From positions 2,712,387 to 2,776,386 of the forward strand of contig NZ_KE356561.1 in assembly GCF_000415985.1 (NCBI RefSeq): a DNA stretch of 64,000 nucleotides. The letters run 5' to 3'. The position numbers and the translations under genes were made by a program. Positions 1-8,610 of this stretch are shown in pieces; the first letter of the stretch is position 1; the number at the start of each line of letters is the position of its first letter. The notes below the pieces were generated by a model. That model saw only the letters and a list, made by a program, of their open reading frames with translations, ran no database searches and was not told where the DNA came from. Source of the stretch: Haloquadratum walsbyi J07HQW2 (GTDB lineage: Archaea; Halobacteriota; Halobacteria; Halobacteriales; Haloferacaceae).

Positions 1-240
1 GATAGGCGATCCACGGGGTCTGATATCGGCCATCTTGAATGGGACAATTCCAAGAAAACCGTTACCGTTGTATGTTGCAACGGTAACTCCTGATGGCAGT
101 TGCTTTTCGACGACCTCAGGATTGACACGCCAGTGTGCGAATAAAACATCGCGCCACTGCATCGTTAGCAGATCAGTCGCACCGTCGAATCCTCGACCGA
201 CAGCCGACATACGGTCACGGACGCGGTCTGCAAGAGACAT
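1..240 (-). CDS. DUF2071 (YqjF-like) family protein, N-terminal part only
   Basis: The reverse strand is open from an ATG at 240 to the window edge, giving 80 residues beginning MSLADRVRDRM. The stretch MQWRDVLFAHWRVNPE, followed by a Pro-Ser-Gly turn and GFLGIVPFKM, is typical of the DUF2071/YqjF family of cytoplasmic proteins of unknown function. The forward-strand reading here is a shadow. The C-terminal part lies outside the window, so completeness cannot be judged. Family assignment is by recognition of the conserved N-terminus. Confidence 0.75.
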   Translation of the reverse strand, partial: MSLADRVRDRMSAVGRGFDGATDLLTMQWRDVLFAHWRVNPEVVEKQLPSGVTVATYNGNGFLGIVPFKMADIRPRGSPI

Positions 241-478
241 ATCTATAATACTATCTGAACATACTTGGTGGCACTGAATACGGTTGATACATACCAAATG
301 AATTATTTCAGTATACTTACCAGTTTGAATTGACTCACGTAGGGCCTCACTGCTTTTGTGACTTTGATCGGTATTCGCTTGTTACTAAAGAGAAACTAAT
401 ATATGATATATAATCCAGCGTTTTCAGTGCATTTGAGCGCACACAAGATATATATTTGTCATCATGCTTCCTTCTGAC

Positions 479-539
479 GGGCGGAATACGCCAGCTGAGC
501 CCTGTCCGTCGCCATACCCCCGAGGACAGGGACCCGCCC
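479..539. other. GC-rich double hairpin in AT-rich spacer (possible IS right-end relic)
   Basis: Between the DUF2071 gene and the next gene (241-653) the DNA is AT-rich except for this block. Outer arms GGGCGG (479-484) and CCGCCC (534-539) enclose a perfect 8-bp stem, CCCTGTCC (500-507) with GGACAGGG (524-531). On the reverse strand the CTGTCCTC stretch resembles the right ends of tnpB elements elsewhere in the window. It could be such a relic or a small structured RNA; the sequence alone does not decide. Nothing else is visible in 241-653. Confidence 0.5.
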
Positions 540-653
540 AGCTCTTATCAGTGAAATTGATATCAGTATGCCCATATATATTCATCAATAATATAGGATA
601 ATTTATTATTGTCTGACGAGAACTTATTAGGGCACGCATAGAATCGACCGTAT

Positions 654-1193
654 ATGAAATCAAATCATAGTGCTGCATCATCCGATGAAGACGAATACAC
701 AGACCACGATCAAATAAATAATATCGTTGATACAAGCGGATCGACGGCAGAACCATTATCAATTCGACTCCCAGACGGTAGCGAGAGTGTCTCCGAGGCT
801 ATCCTTTCTCATCGGCAGATGCTCACAAACCCTGGTGAGTATGATCTTGCTTCAGCAGAAACCGTTGCTGATATGCGCGAAACTATTGCTCGGCTAACAG
901 AAGATGTTCCGCCGGGACTCCGATCAGATCTCAAAACGCTTGAATCGTCAGTCGAAGAAGTCATTTCACAGTTAGAGCAGCAACAACAACAGATAGAGGA
1001 ACTGAGACAAGCAACAACGTCTCTCGCTGAAATTCTTGGTGCATCTGTTGAGTTTTCGACCGACCTCAGTGCTACTGATGATGTTACCAACGCTACTTCT
1101 AGCTCAGAGTCTAAATCCCGAGCAAATATGGACATTGACTCCGATGCCGACACCGACAGTAATCATACTCGCGAACTTGATGCAAATCGTTGA
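654..1193 (+). CDS. Hypothetical acidic coiled-coil protein
   Basis: A 179-residue reading frame from ATG 654. The N-terminal 30 residues are Ser/Asp/Glu-rich. Residues about 85-125 (DLKTLESSVEEVISQLEQ, then a Gln run and IEELRQ) have strong heptad character and predict a short coiled coil. The tail is a low-complexity Asp/Ser/Thr region. There is no signal peptide or membrane segment. A TATA-like TTATTA lies about 27 bases before the start. I do not recognise a family. Coding is supported by the acidic haloarchaeal composition on this strand; the antisense frame at 809-1153 is a shadow. Confidence 0.65.
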   Translation: MKSNHSAASSDEDEYTDHDQINNIVDTSGSTAEPLSIRLPDGSESVSEAILSHRQMLTNPGEYDLASAETVADMRETIARLTEDVPPGLRSDLKTLESSVEEVISQLEQQQQQIEELRQATTSLAEILGASVEFSTDLSATDDVTNATSSSESKSRANMDIDSDADTDSNHTRELDANR

Positions 1194-1289
1194 TATCGAC
1201 TGTCCAGATACACTACATATCTCGTATTTTCAATCGTCTTCCGCTGACATAATAATACACTGCTAATCTAGCCCTCCACGTTTTCTCCG

Positions 1290-1430
1290 ATTGACATCCT
1301 CTTGCGCCTGGAGATGCAGATATCCCAAGCGTGGGAATTTCAGGTTTGCAACCATGCCTCTACCAGTTGATGGGAACCCGTTTAACTCAGTCATCTTGAG
1401 CAGGGGCTGAGTGACGGTGCGTATCCGCGG
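1290..1430 (+). mobile_element. Decayed IS200/IS605-type left-end relic
   Basis: ATTGACATCCTC followed by an imperfect GC-rich stem and ATCCC matches the better preserved stem-loop at 19861-19899 and the reverse-strand copies at 5499-5535 and 63626-63665. The following GTGGGAATTTCAGGTTTGC and downstream GC-rich sequence look like the non-coding left flank of haloarchaeal IS1341-type elements. No transposase reading frame follows. The rest of 1194-1735 is AT-rich, including a short GATTCT/GATTCA hexamer run near 1480-1502, and holds no gene that I can support. Confidence 0.5.
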
Positions 1431-1735
1431 TCAAACGACGTAATGTTGCGTCTACTCTGCGTACAGGAGTCTATTCTTATTGATTCTGATTCAGATTCAG
1501 ATAAATTAATCCTAATTAGAAACAGCATAGTGATTTCACTGAATTCGAATTATAATTATGACATTCGGGTTGAAATTCCTGTAAACCTCATCCGAGACAG
1601 CGGTGCACCATGATACATACCGATGAACTACCTCACGAAAACCGTGAAAATCAAAAATATGTTATTTGATATTGACTTCTGAGCCAGTTCAGGCCGAATG
1701 ATATAAATACATGAATGCTAATTTGAAATCAACTA

Positions 1736-1987
1736 ATGCGCGTCCCAGGCGACGCTCCGAGTCGATGCCCAATCTGTGATGACGCATATGATTCCGTCTC
1801 AGCACATGATGCCGGACTCATGGTGAATCTTATTGAAAACGATCGGTACCAACGTGTCTGTTTTGATCCGGTACAGGCTGATACGGGAGATGCTCTCGTG
1901 TATTTTTATCATCACACCCATCATGAAACGAATACAATCGCTAAAACAAATACCCATAGCGGCACGGCTGATGCGGAATGTGATTAG
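1736..1987 (+). CDS. Small conserved-looking protein with a CxxC pair
   Basis: An 83-residue frame from ATG 1736. A CPICD motif lies at residues 11-15 and a further Cys at about residue 42 (RVCFDPV), which suggests a small metal site or redox pair. The middle (HDAGLMVNLIENDRY) looks folded; the C-terminal 30 residues are His/Thr-rich and low-complexity (YHHTHHETNT). It resembles short haloarchaeal CxxC proteins of unknown function. It stands alone, with tens to hundreds of bases of spacer on both sides. No function is proposed. Confidence 0.6.
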   Translation: MRVPGDAPSRCPICDDAYDSVSAHDAGLMVNLIENDRYQRVCFDPVQADTGDALVYFYHHTHHETNTIAKTNTHSGTADAECD

Positions 1988-2049
1988 ATATCAATAATAC
2001 ACAGATCCGGTATCTTCCTGAGCGCAAATAATACACGTATTTCGTAGTC

Positions 2050-2345
2050 TTAGAGAGTTTCAACAAGAAAGTCTACAGATAGCAAGGCGAGTGCATCGGG
2101 GTCGTGGCTTGACCAAAGAGTAAAACCGACATACACTGCTACGACGCCGTCTACCAGATAGACACAGACGAATTCCCACTCTTCAGCCAACGCTGGCTGC
2201 GAGAGCTTGTGCTTGGAAGTGCGGCTCCCCTCATAATCGACCACTGGCGGTAGGGCGTATCAAAATTGTCAGCTTGATCTATCATTGCTGAGTTGCGTCC
2301 GTCGGACAGCCACAGGACATACAATAATAAATTAGTATATCTCAC
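2050..2345 (-). pseudogene. Gene remnant, homologous to the remnant at 32.45-32.95 kb
   Basis: The reverse strand reads as short frames including EEWEFVCVYL, VVAVYVGFTL and HDPDALALL. The DNA aligns over about 200 bases with 32445-32650: both share AAGGCGAGTG, a GGGGTCG-rich run, CCGA(C/T)ATACAC, CACAGACG(A/G)ATT and CCACTGGCGG in the same order. The matches VVAVYVGFTL/VITVYIGFTL and DPDALAL/DPDPESLAL show that a common ancestor was protein-coding on this strand. Both copies have frame breaks. I do not recognise the parent family. Confidence 0.45.
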
Positions 2346-2459
2346 GTTCTAATATCATCTGAGTATAATAATCATTCAACTGGATGATCAATATACGGGA
2401 GTGAAGATTGATATCGCTACATCATTTGTCGTCATTAATTGACATCCGTCAGTCGACAG

Positions 2460-2469
2460 TATATTATAT
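2460..2469 (+). promoter_or_regulatory. Putative TATA box of the srp19-gar1 operon
   Basis: TATATTATAT ends 21 bases before the SRP19 ATG, so transcription would begin at or just before the start codon. That fits the leaderless or short-leader transcripts usual in haloarchaea. Based on position and AT content only. Confidence 0.45.
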
Positions 2470-2490
2470 CCACACTGTAGTCCTTCGTCT

Positions 2491-2772
2491 ATGGCTGTTG
2501 AGAACGTTATCTGGCCACGCTATCTTGACGCGTCAATCACTCGATCTGATGGTCGCCGCGTCTCGCTCCAAGATGCCATTGACGATCCAGAGGTCGATGA
2601 AATTGCAGAGGCTGTTCAACAGATTGGGTATGATGCTGTTATTGAACACGATGTTGCACATCCTCGCGAATGGGGAACAAACGGGCGCGTCGTCGTCAAA
2701 GGCGCTGATGATTCAAGTAAAAATGACCTTGTTCAGGCAGTCGCTGCCTACACTCATATTCTTCGAGAGTAA
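2491..2772 (+). CDS. srp19: Signal recognition particle subunit SRP19
   Basis: A 93-residue protein of normal archaeal SRP19 length. SRP19 binds the 7S RNA of the signal recognition particle and lets SRP54 dock, supporting cotranslational targeting to the membrane. The N-terminus [20 protein letters not shown] holds the classic W-P-x-Y-x-D and (S/T)R-x-x-GRR-(V/L) elements, and the stretch [20 protein letters not shown] and GRVVVKG complete the family pattern. Gar1 follows after 7 bases, almost certainly in the same transcript. Confidence 0.93.
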   Translation: MAVENVIWPRYLDASITRSDGRRVSLQDAIDDPEVDEIAEAVQQIGYDAVIEHDVAHPREWGTNGRVVVKGADDSSKNDLVQAVAAYTHILRE

Positions 2773-2779
2773 TACACTA

Positions 2780-3013
2780 ATGCAACGTCTTGGCAAAGTA
2801 ACACAGCACGTCCAACATCTCTTGATTGCGAGATGCGATGCTGATATGCAAACGTCCCCTTCAATCGGCGCGCAAGCGGTTGATGAATCACTTTCAACGG
2901 TCGGTCGGGTGGTTGATGTATTTGGTCCAACTCACCGACCATATGTGGCGATCACCCCAGTTGAAAGCTGCTCTCCAGCGGCTGTAATCGGAGAAAAGAT
3001 ATACGCCAGATAA
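2780..3013 (+). CDS. gar1: H/ACA snoRNP (pseudouridylation) protein Gar1
   Basis: ATG 2780 gives a 77-residue protein: MQRLGKVTQHVQHLLIARCD, then VGRVVDVFGPTHRPYVAI. The V-G-x-V-x-(D/E)-V-F-G-P motif with following P-Y is the Gar1 signature; this small beta-barrel binds the Cbf5 catalytic subunit of H/ACA guide RNPs. The frame is open further upstream, but this start is chosen because it follows the SRP19 stop by 7 bases and gives the usual length. The SRP19-Gar1 pairing is common in haloarchaea. Confidence 0.88.
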   Translation: MQRLGKVTQHVQHLLIARCDADMQTSPSIGAQAVDESLSTVGRVVDVFGPTHRPYVAITPVESCSPAAVIGEKIYAR

Positions 3014-3089
3014 TACAATGATAAAGACAATTGTGTCAGACTAGACCGCGAAACGCAACTAGCATACATTGTGACCGAAAAATAACCGC

Positions 3090-4115
3090 ATGCACAGACG
3101 CGTCGCTTTCGGCGTCGGCTTTGCCGCAGTGCTTTTTTTTCTTGTCCAACTCGGTGCACTCGCGCTTGTCCCGACATTTTATGAACAGGGATATCAGACT
3201 GTTGAGGATCCAACAAATCCAACAAATAGTCTTGTATACATCGGGGCAATCCTCGTTGCAACGGTGGTGATGCTTGCTGCGTTCAAATATAATTTTCAAT
3301 GGCTTGTGAAGGGGTTTGTAACCCTCGCAGCTGGGTCGCTCGCATGGTATGTTTTTTCCGTTTTTGTTTCACCGTGGTTAGCACTCATCTTCGCTGCTGG
3401 GATTGCAGTACTTCTAGTCGTTTATCCTGAATGGTATGTTATTGATGCTGCGGGCGTACTGATGGGCGCGGGTGCAGCAGGATTATTCGGGATCAGCTTT
3501 GGACTCTTTCCAGCACTTGTTTTGTTGAGCATTCTCGCAGTCTATGACGCAATTAGCGTTTATGGGACTGAACATATGCTTGAGTTGGCTTCCGGGGTGA
3601 TGGATTTGAATCTCCCTGTTGTTCTTGTTATCCCAACATCGCTTTCATACTCTCTTCGTGAGGATACCACATCAGTTACAACAGATGATCATGCCAGCGA
3701 CGATTCTGCTGACAATCATAAAACAGGTACCCACCGTGACCCAGTCGAAGCTGAAGACAATGCCAATATGGGTGGTAACACAGATGAGAGTCCCACTGAA
3801 GCAGACAACGTTCGGGATGCATTCTTTATTGGGCTTGGTGATGCAGTCATGCCAACGGTTCTAGTCGCAAGCGCGGCATTCTTTCTTCCGACTGAGCTGA
3901 CTCCCTCGCTTGGCGTTTTCGGTATCCCTGCGATGACTCTTCCAGCACTCACGGCAATGATTGGGACGTTTATTGGATTGTTTATTCTCATGTGGCTCGT
4001 GCTGAAAGGTCGAGCACATGCTGGGTTGCCACTGTTAAACGGCGGTGCAATTGGTGGATACCTCGTTGGTGCCTTGCTAAGCGGCGTCCCACTCATTCAA
4101 GCACTCGGTATTTAA
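3090..4115 (+). CDS. Presenilin-family intramembrane aspartyl protease (PSH)
   Basis: 341 residues with about nine hydrophobic segments. The two catalytic motifs of GxGD proteases are present: YDAISVYGTEHM (first Asp) near residue 155 and GLGDAVMP (second Asp) near residue 250; the PAL-type element is seen in TLPALTAMI. The long acidic loop between them (about residues 190-245, Asp/Glu/Asn/Thr-rich) corresponds to the large cytoplasmic loop of presenilins. Matches the archaeal DUF1119/PSH family, which cuts peptides within the membrane. It follows gar1 by 76 bases. Confidence 0.9.
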   Translation: MHRRVAFGVGFAAVLFFLVQLGALALVPTFYEQGYQTVEDPTNPTNSLVYIGAILVATVVMLAAFKYNFQWLVKGFVTLAAGSLAWYVFSVFVSPWLALIFAAGIAVLLVVYPEWYVIDAAGVLMGAGAAGLFGISFGLFPALVLLSILAVYDAISVYGTEHMLELASGVMDLNLPVVLVIPTSLSYSLREDTTSVTTDDHASDDSADNHKTGTHRDPVEAEDNANMGGNTDESPTEADNVRDAFFIGLGDAVMPTVLVASAAFFLPTELTPSLGVFGIPAMTLPALTAMIGTFIGLFILMWLVLKGRAHAGLPLLNGGAIGGYLVGALLSGVPLIQALGI

Positions 4116-4219
4116 ATTATCTATATGATCTACTCCTAAATTGAAGCGAGTGTCTCGGGATTGACTCTGAAGCGATTCCCACCGGTTAGTTATAGCTGAT
4201 TCAGTGATCATAATCATAA

Positions 4220-4717
4220 TTATAAAAGAAATGTTTCCTGACGTGCTGAAAGGTCAATAAAGGTATCAGTAGCATCGATCAACTCATCAGCGGTTGATTC
4301 ACGAAACGACATCACCTCAACGCGGACTCCTTCATGTCTTAGATGTGAACAAAGCCGAGAAAAATCACCATCACCGGTGCAAAGAACAACAGTATCGACG
4401 TGATTGGCAAGGGTCACCGCATCGAGACTCATTCCAACGTCCCAATCAGCCTTCTTTGAACCGTCACCGAACGTTTTAATTTCTTTAATTTTCGGCTCAA
4501 ACCCAATATCAACGAGTGCTTCGAAAAATGTCTCCTCTTCAGGTGCATCTGCTTGAATAACATATGCAATTGCACGTGTAAGCTCTCGCCCCGAAACGCC
4601 TTTTTTGAGCAAAGAGCCGTAGTCAATCTTCTGTGAGTACAAACTCTGTGCGGTATGATAGAGGTTCTGTGCGTCTGCTAGCACCGCGACCCGCTGTCCG
4701 GGATGAATCTCGGTCAT
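4220..4717 (-). CDS. NYN domain (LabA/DUF88-like) putative nuclease
   Basis: 165 residues. ADAQNLYH near the N-terminus, KKADWDVGM(S)LDAV in the middle and VVLCTGDGDFSRL are the acidic motifs of the NYN/PIN-like fold, which position metal for RNA cleavage. RVEVMSFRESTADELIDATD is the typical C-terminal strand-helix. Single gene, convergent with the presenilin gene and followed by a long spacer. Family is secure; substrate unknown. Confidence 0.85.
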   Translation of the reverse strand: MTEIHPGQRVAVLADAQNLYHTAQSLYSQKIDYGSLLKKGVSGRELTRAIAYVIQADAPEEETFFEALVDIGFEPKIKEIKTFGDGSKKADWDVGMSLDAVTLANHVDTVVLCTGDGDFSRLCSHLRHEGVRVEVMSFRESTADELIDATDTFIDLSARQETFLL

Positions 4718-4991
4718 ACATATTTTGTATACGGCTCATAGATTAATCTACGGTCGTATCCGTATCGATATTCATATACGATATTATATAAAAATTCGAT
4801 CATTTCGACTCATCTCATAGTCATTATCGTTTCATTACGGTGCTCTCATACACATATGACGAAATGGATTTAATCGTGTGTAATCAGCGAATTAATTATG
4901 ATAGATATCACGGCATCATCGCTGACGACTCATCGTCAACGAGTGATCCGTGCCAGTATATTCAACTCATTATACAGACTCAAGCAGAATC

Positions 4992-5535
4992 CCTGCGGCT
5001 TCAGCCGCAGGACAGGACAGGATGAATCCGACAATTCGAATTCGGAGTCGGAGTCAATCTCCGCTACGAGAGCCACTTTGAGAGTTCACAATCCGTCAGT
5101 TAAACTGACAGACAGTTCCGCGTATGGATAGGAATCAGGCTGGGAACCGAGCGACTCCGGTCAGTCCTATGATGGCGGTCTGTCCGCCCCAAGCAATGAA
5201 ACAATAATCGGACCCACTCAGGTGACCGGTCGGGTCGGGTCGGTTCCGAGACTGAATCGATGCAGTGCCCGACTGCCTGAACACAGCACAGACAGTAACT
5301 TCGAGTCCACCGAAGTCTGCCGGACTCCCAACGGCACAACCAACTGTGAGAGTCCGAACACGATGGAGGATAGGAGTACCGGGAGCTTGGCACTCCCACT
5401 CTATCCGCGACGGTCCGTGAACCCCACATGGGTTCTCACTGTGCCGGGGTTTGGTGGAACTGCAACCCTGCAATCTCCACTGCTCCTGCTCACGCTCAGG
5501 ATTCCCCCGCTTTTACGCGGAGGAGGATGTCAAAC
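4992..5535. mobile_element. Non-coding palindrome-ended element (PATE/MITE-like)
   Basis: In the 1.2-kb spacer 4718-5894 a GC-rich block of about 540 bases is bounded by hairpins. The left one is perfect, CCTGCGGC (4992-4999), loop TTCA, GCCGCAGG (5004-5011). The right one is CCGC-TTTTAC-GCGG followed by GAGGATGTC (5499-5535), a reverse copy of the GACATCC stem-loop family. The interior has no plausible gene on either strand; short frames are all broken. The layout matches the palindrome-associated elements reported from Haloquadratum. 5536-5894 and 4718-4991 show nothing recognisable. Confidence 0.6.
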
Positions 5536-5894
5536 TGGCGTGTTCACCAGGGTATCCTCAATCTGTGTGGAGTATTTCCGCTCTGTGTGAGATCCACGTC
5601 GGGCGCGTGTATGCACTACGCCTGGGTTAAGTGCGAGCACGAACAGAATAATAGATATAAATATAGCCGCGAGCGCATGCATACAATTTTTCCAGTCTTG
5701 GGCAAGCCTAGCACTCTTGTCCTTGGCGGAATCATCAATATAGTGTCTCTTCGATGTGTCTCAAATCTGAGCCGCTGACACGACACCGTGCGTCAATGTT
5801 GGCGTCACCAACCACAGTCATTATACTGAGTTCACGTCATACAATATAGTATCGTCTCGTAAGAACAATCGACATACATACTCACATACATCAC

Positions 5895-6818
5895 ATGACA
5901 AATATTGATCTTACTGGCGTGTTCCCTGCGATGACAACGCCATTCACACCAGACGGACGCATTGATCACGATATACTCGCCACGAATGCACGACGACTTG
6001 AAACGGCAGGTGTATCCGGGCTTGTTCCAGCAGGGTCAACGGGCGAAAGTGCAACGTTGACCCATGATGAGCATATTGAAGTTATTGAAACGGTCATCGA
6101 CGCCGTCGATGATGTGCCTGTCATTGCTGGGTCAGGGTCGAATTCAACCCGTGAAGCGCTCAATCTCTCAGAGCGTGCCGCTGATGCCGGCGCTGATGCA
6201 CTGTTATTAATCTCGCCGTATTACAACATTCCAGAGCAAACTGGGCTTAGGAATCATTACCAAACCATCGCCGATGCGATTGATACTCCACAAATCGTAT
6301 ATAATGTCCCTGGACGAACAGGGACGAATATTGAACCCGAGACCGTTGCTGCGCTTGCTTCACATGAAAATATCATCGGCTACAAAGCCGCAAGCGGGGA
6401 TGTTGGTCAAATATCATCCGTGATCGAGCAGACCCGATCTGAGTCTTTCTCTGTGCTTTCCGGTGATGATATCCTCACGCTCCCACTCTGTGGACTTGGC
6501 GGTAATGGAGTTATTTCCGTCGGAGCGAATATCGAACCTGCTCAAACAACTGCAATGGTTGGTGCAGCGGTCAGTGGCGATTATGAGCGTGCACGAACTC
6601 TTCATTATAATTTGGCTCCACTTTTTGACCACCTCTTCATCGAAACCAACCCTATTCCAGTGAAAGCTGCAATGCAGTACCGTGAATACGGTCCTGGGAC
6701 ACTTCGTTCTCCATTAACTGAGCTAGCCGATGAACACCGCATGAAACTTGAATCAATTCTTGATGAGCTTGACGCTGATCGTGAGATGACACTCGCTGGA
6801 CAGTCGGAGGTCATCTGA
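5895..6818 (+). CDS. dapA: 4-hydroxy-tetrahydrodipicolinate synthase
   Basis: 307 residues, a full-length TIM-barrel of the DapA/NAL family. It condenses pyruvate with aspartate semialdehyde, the first committed step of lysine synthesis by the diaminopimelate route. GSTGES (47-52) binds pyruvate, Tyr136 in YNVPGRT is the proton relay, and Lys164 in GYKAASGD is the Schiff-base lysine. First gene of a six-gene operon; dapB starts 9 bases after its stop. ATG 5895 gives the standard N-terminus GVFPAMTTPF. Confidence 0.93.
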   Translation: MTNIDLTGVFPAMTTPFTPDGRIDHDILATNARRLETAGVSGLVPAGSTGESATLTHDEHIEVIETVIDAVDDVPVIAGSGSNSTREALNLSERAADAGADALLLISPYYNIPEQTGLRNHYQTIADAIDTPQIVYNVPGRTGTNIEPETVAALASHENIIGYKAASGDVGQISSVIEQTRSESFSVLSGDDILTLPLCGLGGNGVISVGANIEPAQTTAMVGAAVSGDYERARTLHYNLAPLFDHLFIETNPIPVKAAMQYREYGPGTLRSPLTELADEHRMKLESILDELDADREMTLAGQSEVI

Positions 6819-6826
6819 TCACATCA

Positions 6827-7765
6827 ATGTCCGAAACACAAGCAAACACAGATCAAAGTACCGACAAGACCTCTACAGATACTACTGATGTTGACCCACC
6901 CACACAGTCCAAGACTCGAGTTGCCATTACCGGTGCAAGCGGTCGAATGGGTACTGAACTTCGGTCACTGGCGAATGAGCGATCTGATATCGGATTCACG
7001 CTTGCGATAACGCGAACTCCTGATGCGATACCTGACCCAAGCACTGAATCGGTTGATGCACCAGATGCAACCGTTCAGATAACTGGCGAAATATCTGAGA
7101 CAGCACTCAAAAATGCGTTTGAGACACACAGTATAGATGTATTAATTGATTTCACTGCTCCGGACGCAAGTATTAGATATCTTGATGCTGTCGACATGGC
7201 AGACAGGGATATCGCAGCCGTTATTGGGACAACCGGGTACGATGATGCTCAACATTCGATGATATCCTCACTTAGCGATACGACCGCTATCCTCAAGGCT
7301 TCAAATTTCTCACGTGGTATCGCAGCACTTCGTCGAGCCGTCACTGAAGCTGTCTCAACCCTTCCGTCATATGATATCGAAGTAACTGAAACCCATCATA
7401 ATGGAAAGCGCGATGCACCATCAGGGACGGCAGTAACACTACTTGATGACATTGACACTGCACGAGATGAAACGGAGTCCGCCACGCGCGTTCACGGTCG
7501 TGTGGGCGACACACCGCGTAGCGAATCAGAAATAGGTGTTCATGCACGTCGTGCTGGTGATATCGCTGGTGAACATGAGGTGCTCATGGCTGGCGGTGAT
7601 GAGGTAATTGAACTCACACACCGAGCTGGGTCACGAGGTATTTTCGCAGCTGGCGCATTGGATGCAGCGACGTGGATTGCTGGACGCCCTCCCAGTCAGT
7701 ATGACTTCGATGCTGTCTTAGATGCTGGTGCTAATAGTGATGAATATACCGAGGATTCATCATGA
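6827..7765 (+). CDS. dapB: 4-hydroxy-tetrahydrodipicolinate reductase
   Basis: 312 residues. An acidic Thr/Asp-rich leader of about 28 residues precedes the Rossmann motif AITGASGRMG. IGTTGYDD, SNFSRGI and ETHHNGKRDAPSGTA carry the family's NAD(P)H- and substrate-binding residues, including the catalytic His-His and Lys. The enzyme reduces the DapA product. The leader is longer than in bacterial DapB, a common haloarchaeal addition. Its stop overlaps the start of dapD (ATGA), implying translational coupling. Confidence 0.92.
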   Translation: MSETQANTDQSTDKTSTDTTDVDPPTQSKTRVAITGASGRMGTELRSLANERSDIGFTLAITRTPDAIPDPSTESVDAPDATVQITGEISETALKNAFETHSIDVLIDFTAPDASIRYLDAVDMADRDIAAVIGTTGYDDAQHSMISSLSDTTAILKASNFSRGIAALRRAVTEAVSTLPSYDIEVTETHHNGKRDAPSGTAVTLLDDIDTARDETESATRVHGRVGDTPRSESEIGVHARRAGDIAGEHEVLMAGGDEVIELTHRAGSRGIFAAGALDAATWIAGRPPSQYDFDAVLDAGANSDEYTEDSS

Positions 7766-8610
7766 GCATTGAATCTGATATCCATACTCTCTGGCAGCAG
7801 TACAACAACGACGAACTCACCGCAGAAACAACTGACACAGCCGTATATGAAACGCTTGATACATTTCTGGCAGCGATTGAATCTGGTGATATCCGAGCAG
7901 CCGAACCAACAGGTAATACCACTGGTCCCGAGGGATGGAATGTAAATGAATGGGTTAAACAGGGAATCTTATTGAATTTTAGCTTGCGAGAAACCCGACC
8001 GCGGGAGTATGGGGATGTTACTTATCATGATGTTCTTCCGTTACGTGAAAGTCATGACCTCGGCGATCGTGGGACGCGAAATACACCTGATGGGACTGTG
8101 ATCCGCCGAGGCGCACATCTCGGCGCAGACTGTATTATGATGTCGCCGTCCTTCGTCAATATCGGTGCGTATGTTGGCGATGGAACATTAGTCGACTCCT
8201 GTGATACTGTTGGGTCATGTGCACAGATTGGCTCGAACGTCAAGCTTGGAGCAAATACTCTTATTGGAGGAGTTCTAGAACCAGTTGAAGATACTCCAGT
8301 GATTATTGAATCGGATGCTGCGCTTGGTGCTGGATGTCGTGTAACGTCTGGATTCCATATTGGTGAGAATACCATTATTGGCGAGAACACATTATTGTCG
8401 CCTCGAATTCCCGTATATGATCTTGTCGATGAGACAGTCTATTACGGAAAACTCCCTGCAAACCGACGTGCTTTCACTCGATATGTTGAATCCTCACTTG
8501 GTGATCATGACCTCTTTGAATCAGGGGCGTACAAACCAGCTGTTGTTGCAGTCGATATTGAAGCCGAAACAGTTGATCAGACGCGTCGTGAAGAGGCTTT
8601 ACGCGAATGA
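7762..8610 (+). CDS. dapD: 2,3,4,5-tetrahydropyridine-2,6-dicarboxylate N-succinyltransferase
   Basis: 282 residues, the usual DapD length. The C-terminal half (about 95-235) is a left-handed beta-helix of hexapeptide repeats: VNIGAYVGDGTLVDS, GSCAQIGSNVKLGANT, HIGENTIIGENT. It transfers succinyl from succinyl-CoA, marking this as the succinylase branch of the pathway. It shares ATGA overlaps with dapB upstream and lysA downstream. Confidence 0.93.
   Translation: MSIESDIHTLWQQYNNDELTAETTDTAVYETLDTFLAAIESGDIRAAEPTGNTTGPEGWNVNEWVKQGILLNFSLRETRPREYGDVTYHDVLPLRESHDLGDRGTRNTPDGTVIRRGAHLGADCIMMSPSFVNIGAYVGDGTLVDSCDTVGSCAQIGSNVKLGANTLIGGVLEPVEDTPVIIESDAALGAGCRVTSGFHIGENTIIGENTLLSPRIPVYDLVDETVYYGKLPANRRAFTRYVESSLGDHDLFESGAYKPAVVAVDIEAETVDQTRREEALRE

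Noticed and set aside
35..277. Forward frame at the left window edge
   Set aside because: It is the antisense of the DUF2071 gene, which has clear conserved motifs.
5135..5473. Overlapping open frames of ~110-120 codons on both strands in the GC-rich block
   Set aside because: They arise from GC-rich sequence between palindromic ends; composition is Cys/Pro/Arg-rich, unlike haloarchaeal proteins, and no family pattern is visible.
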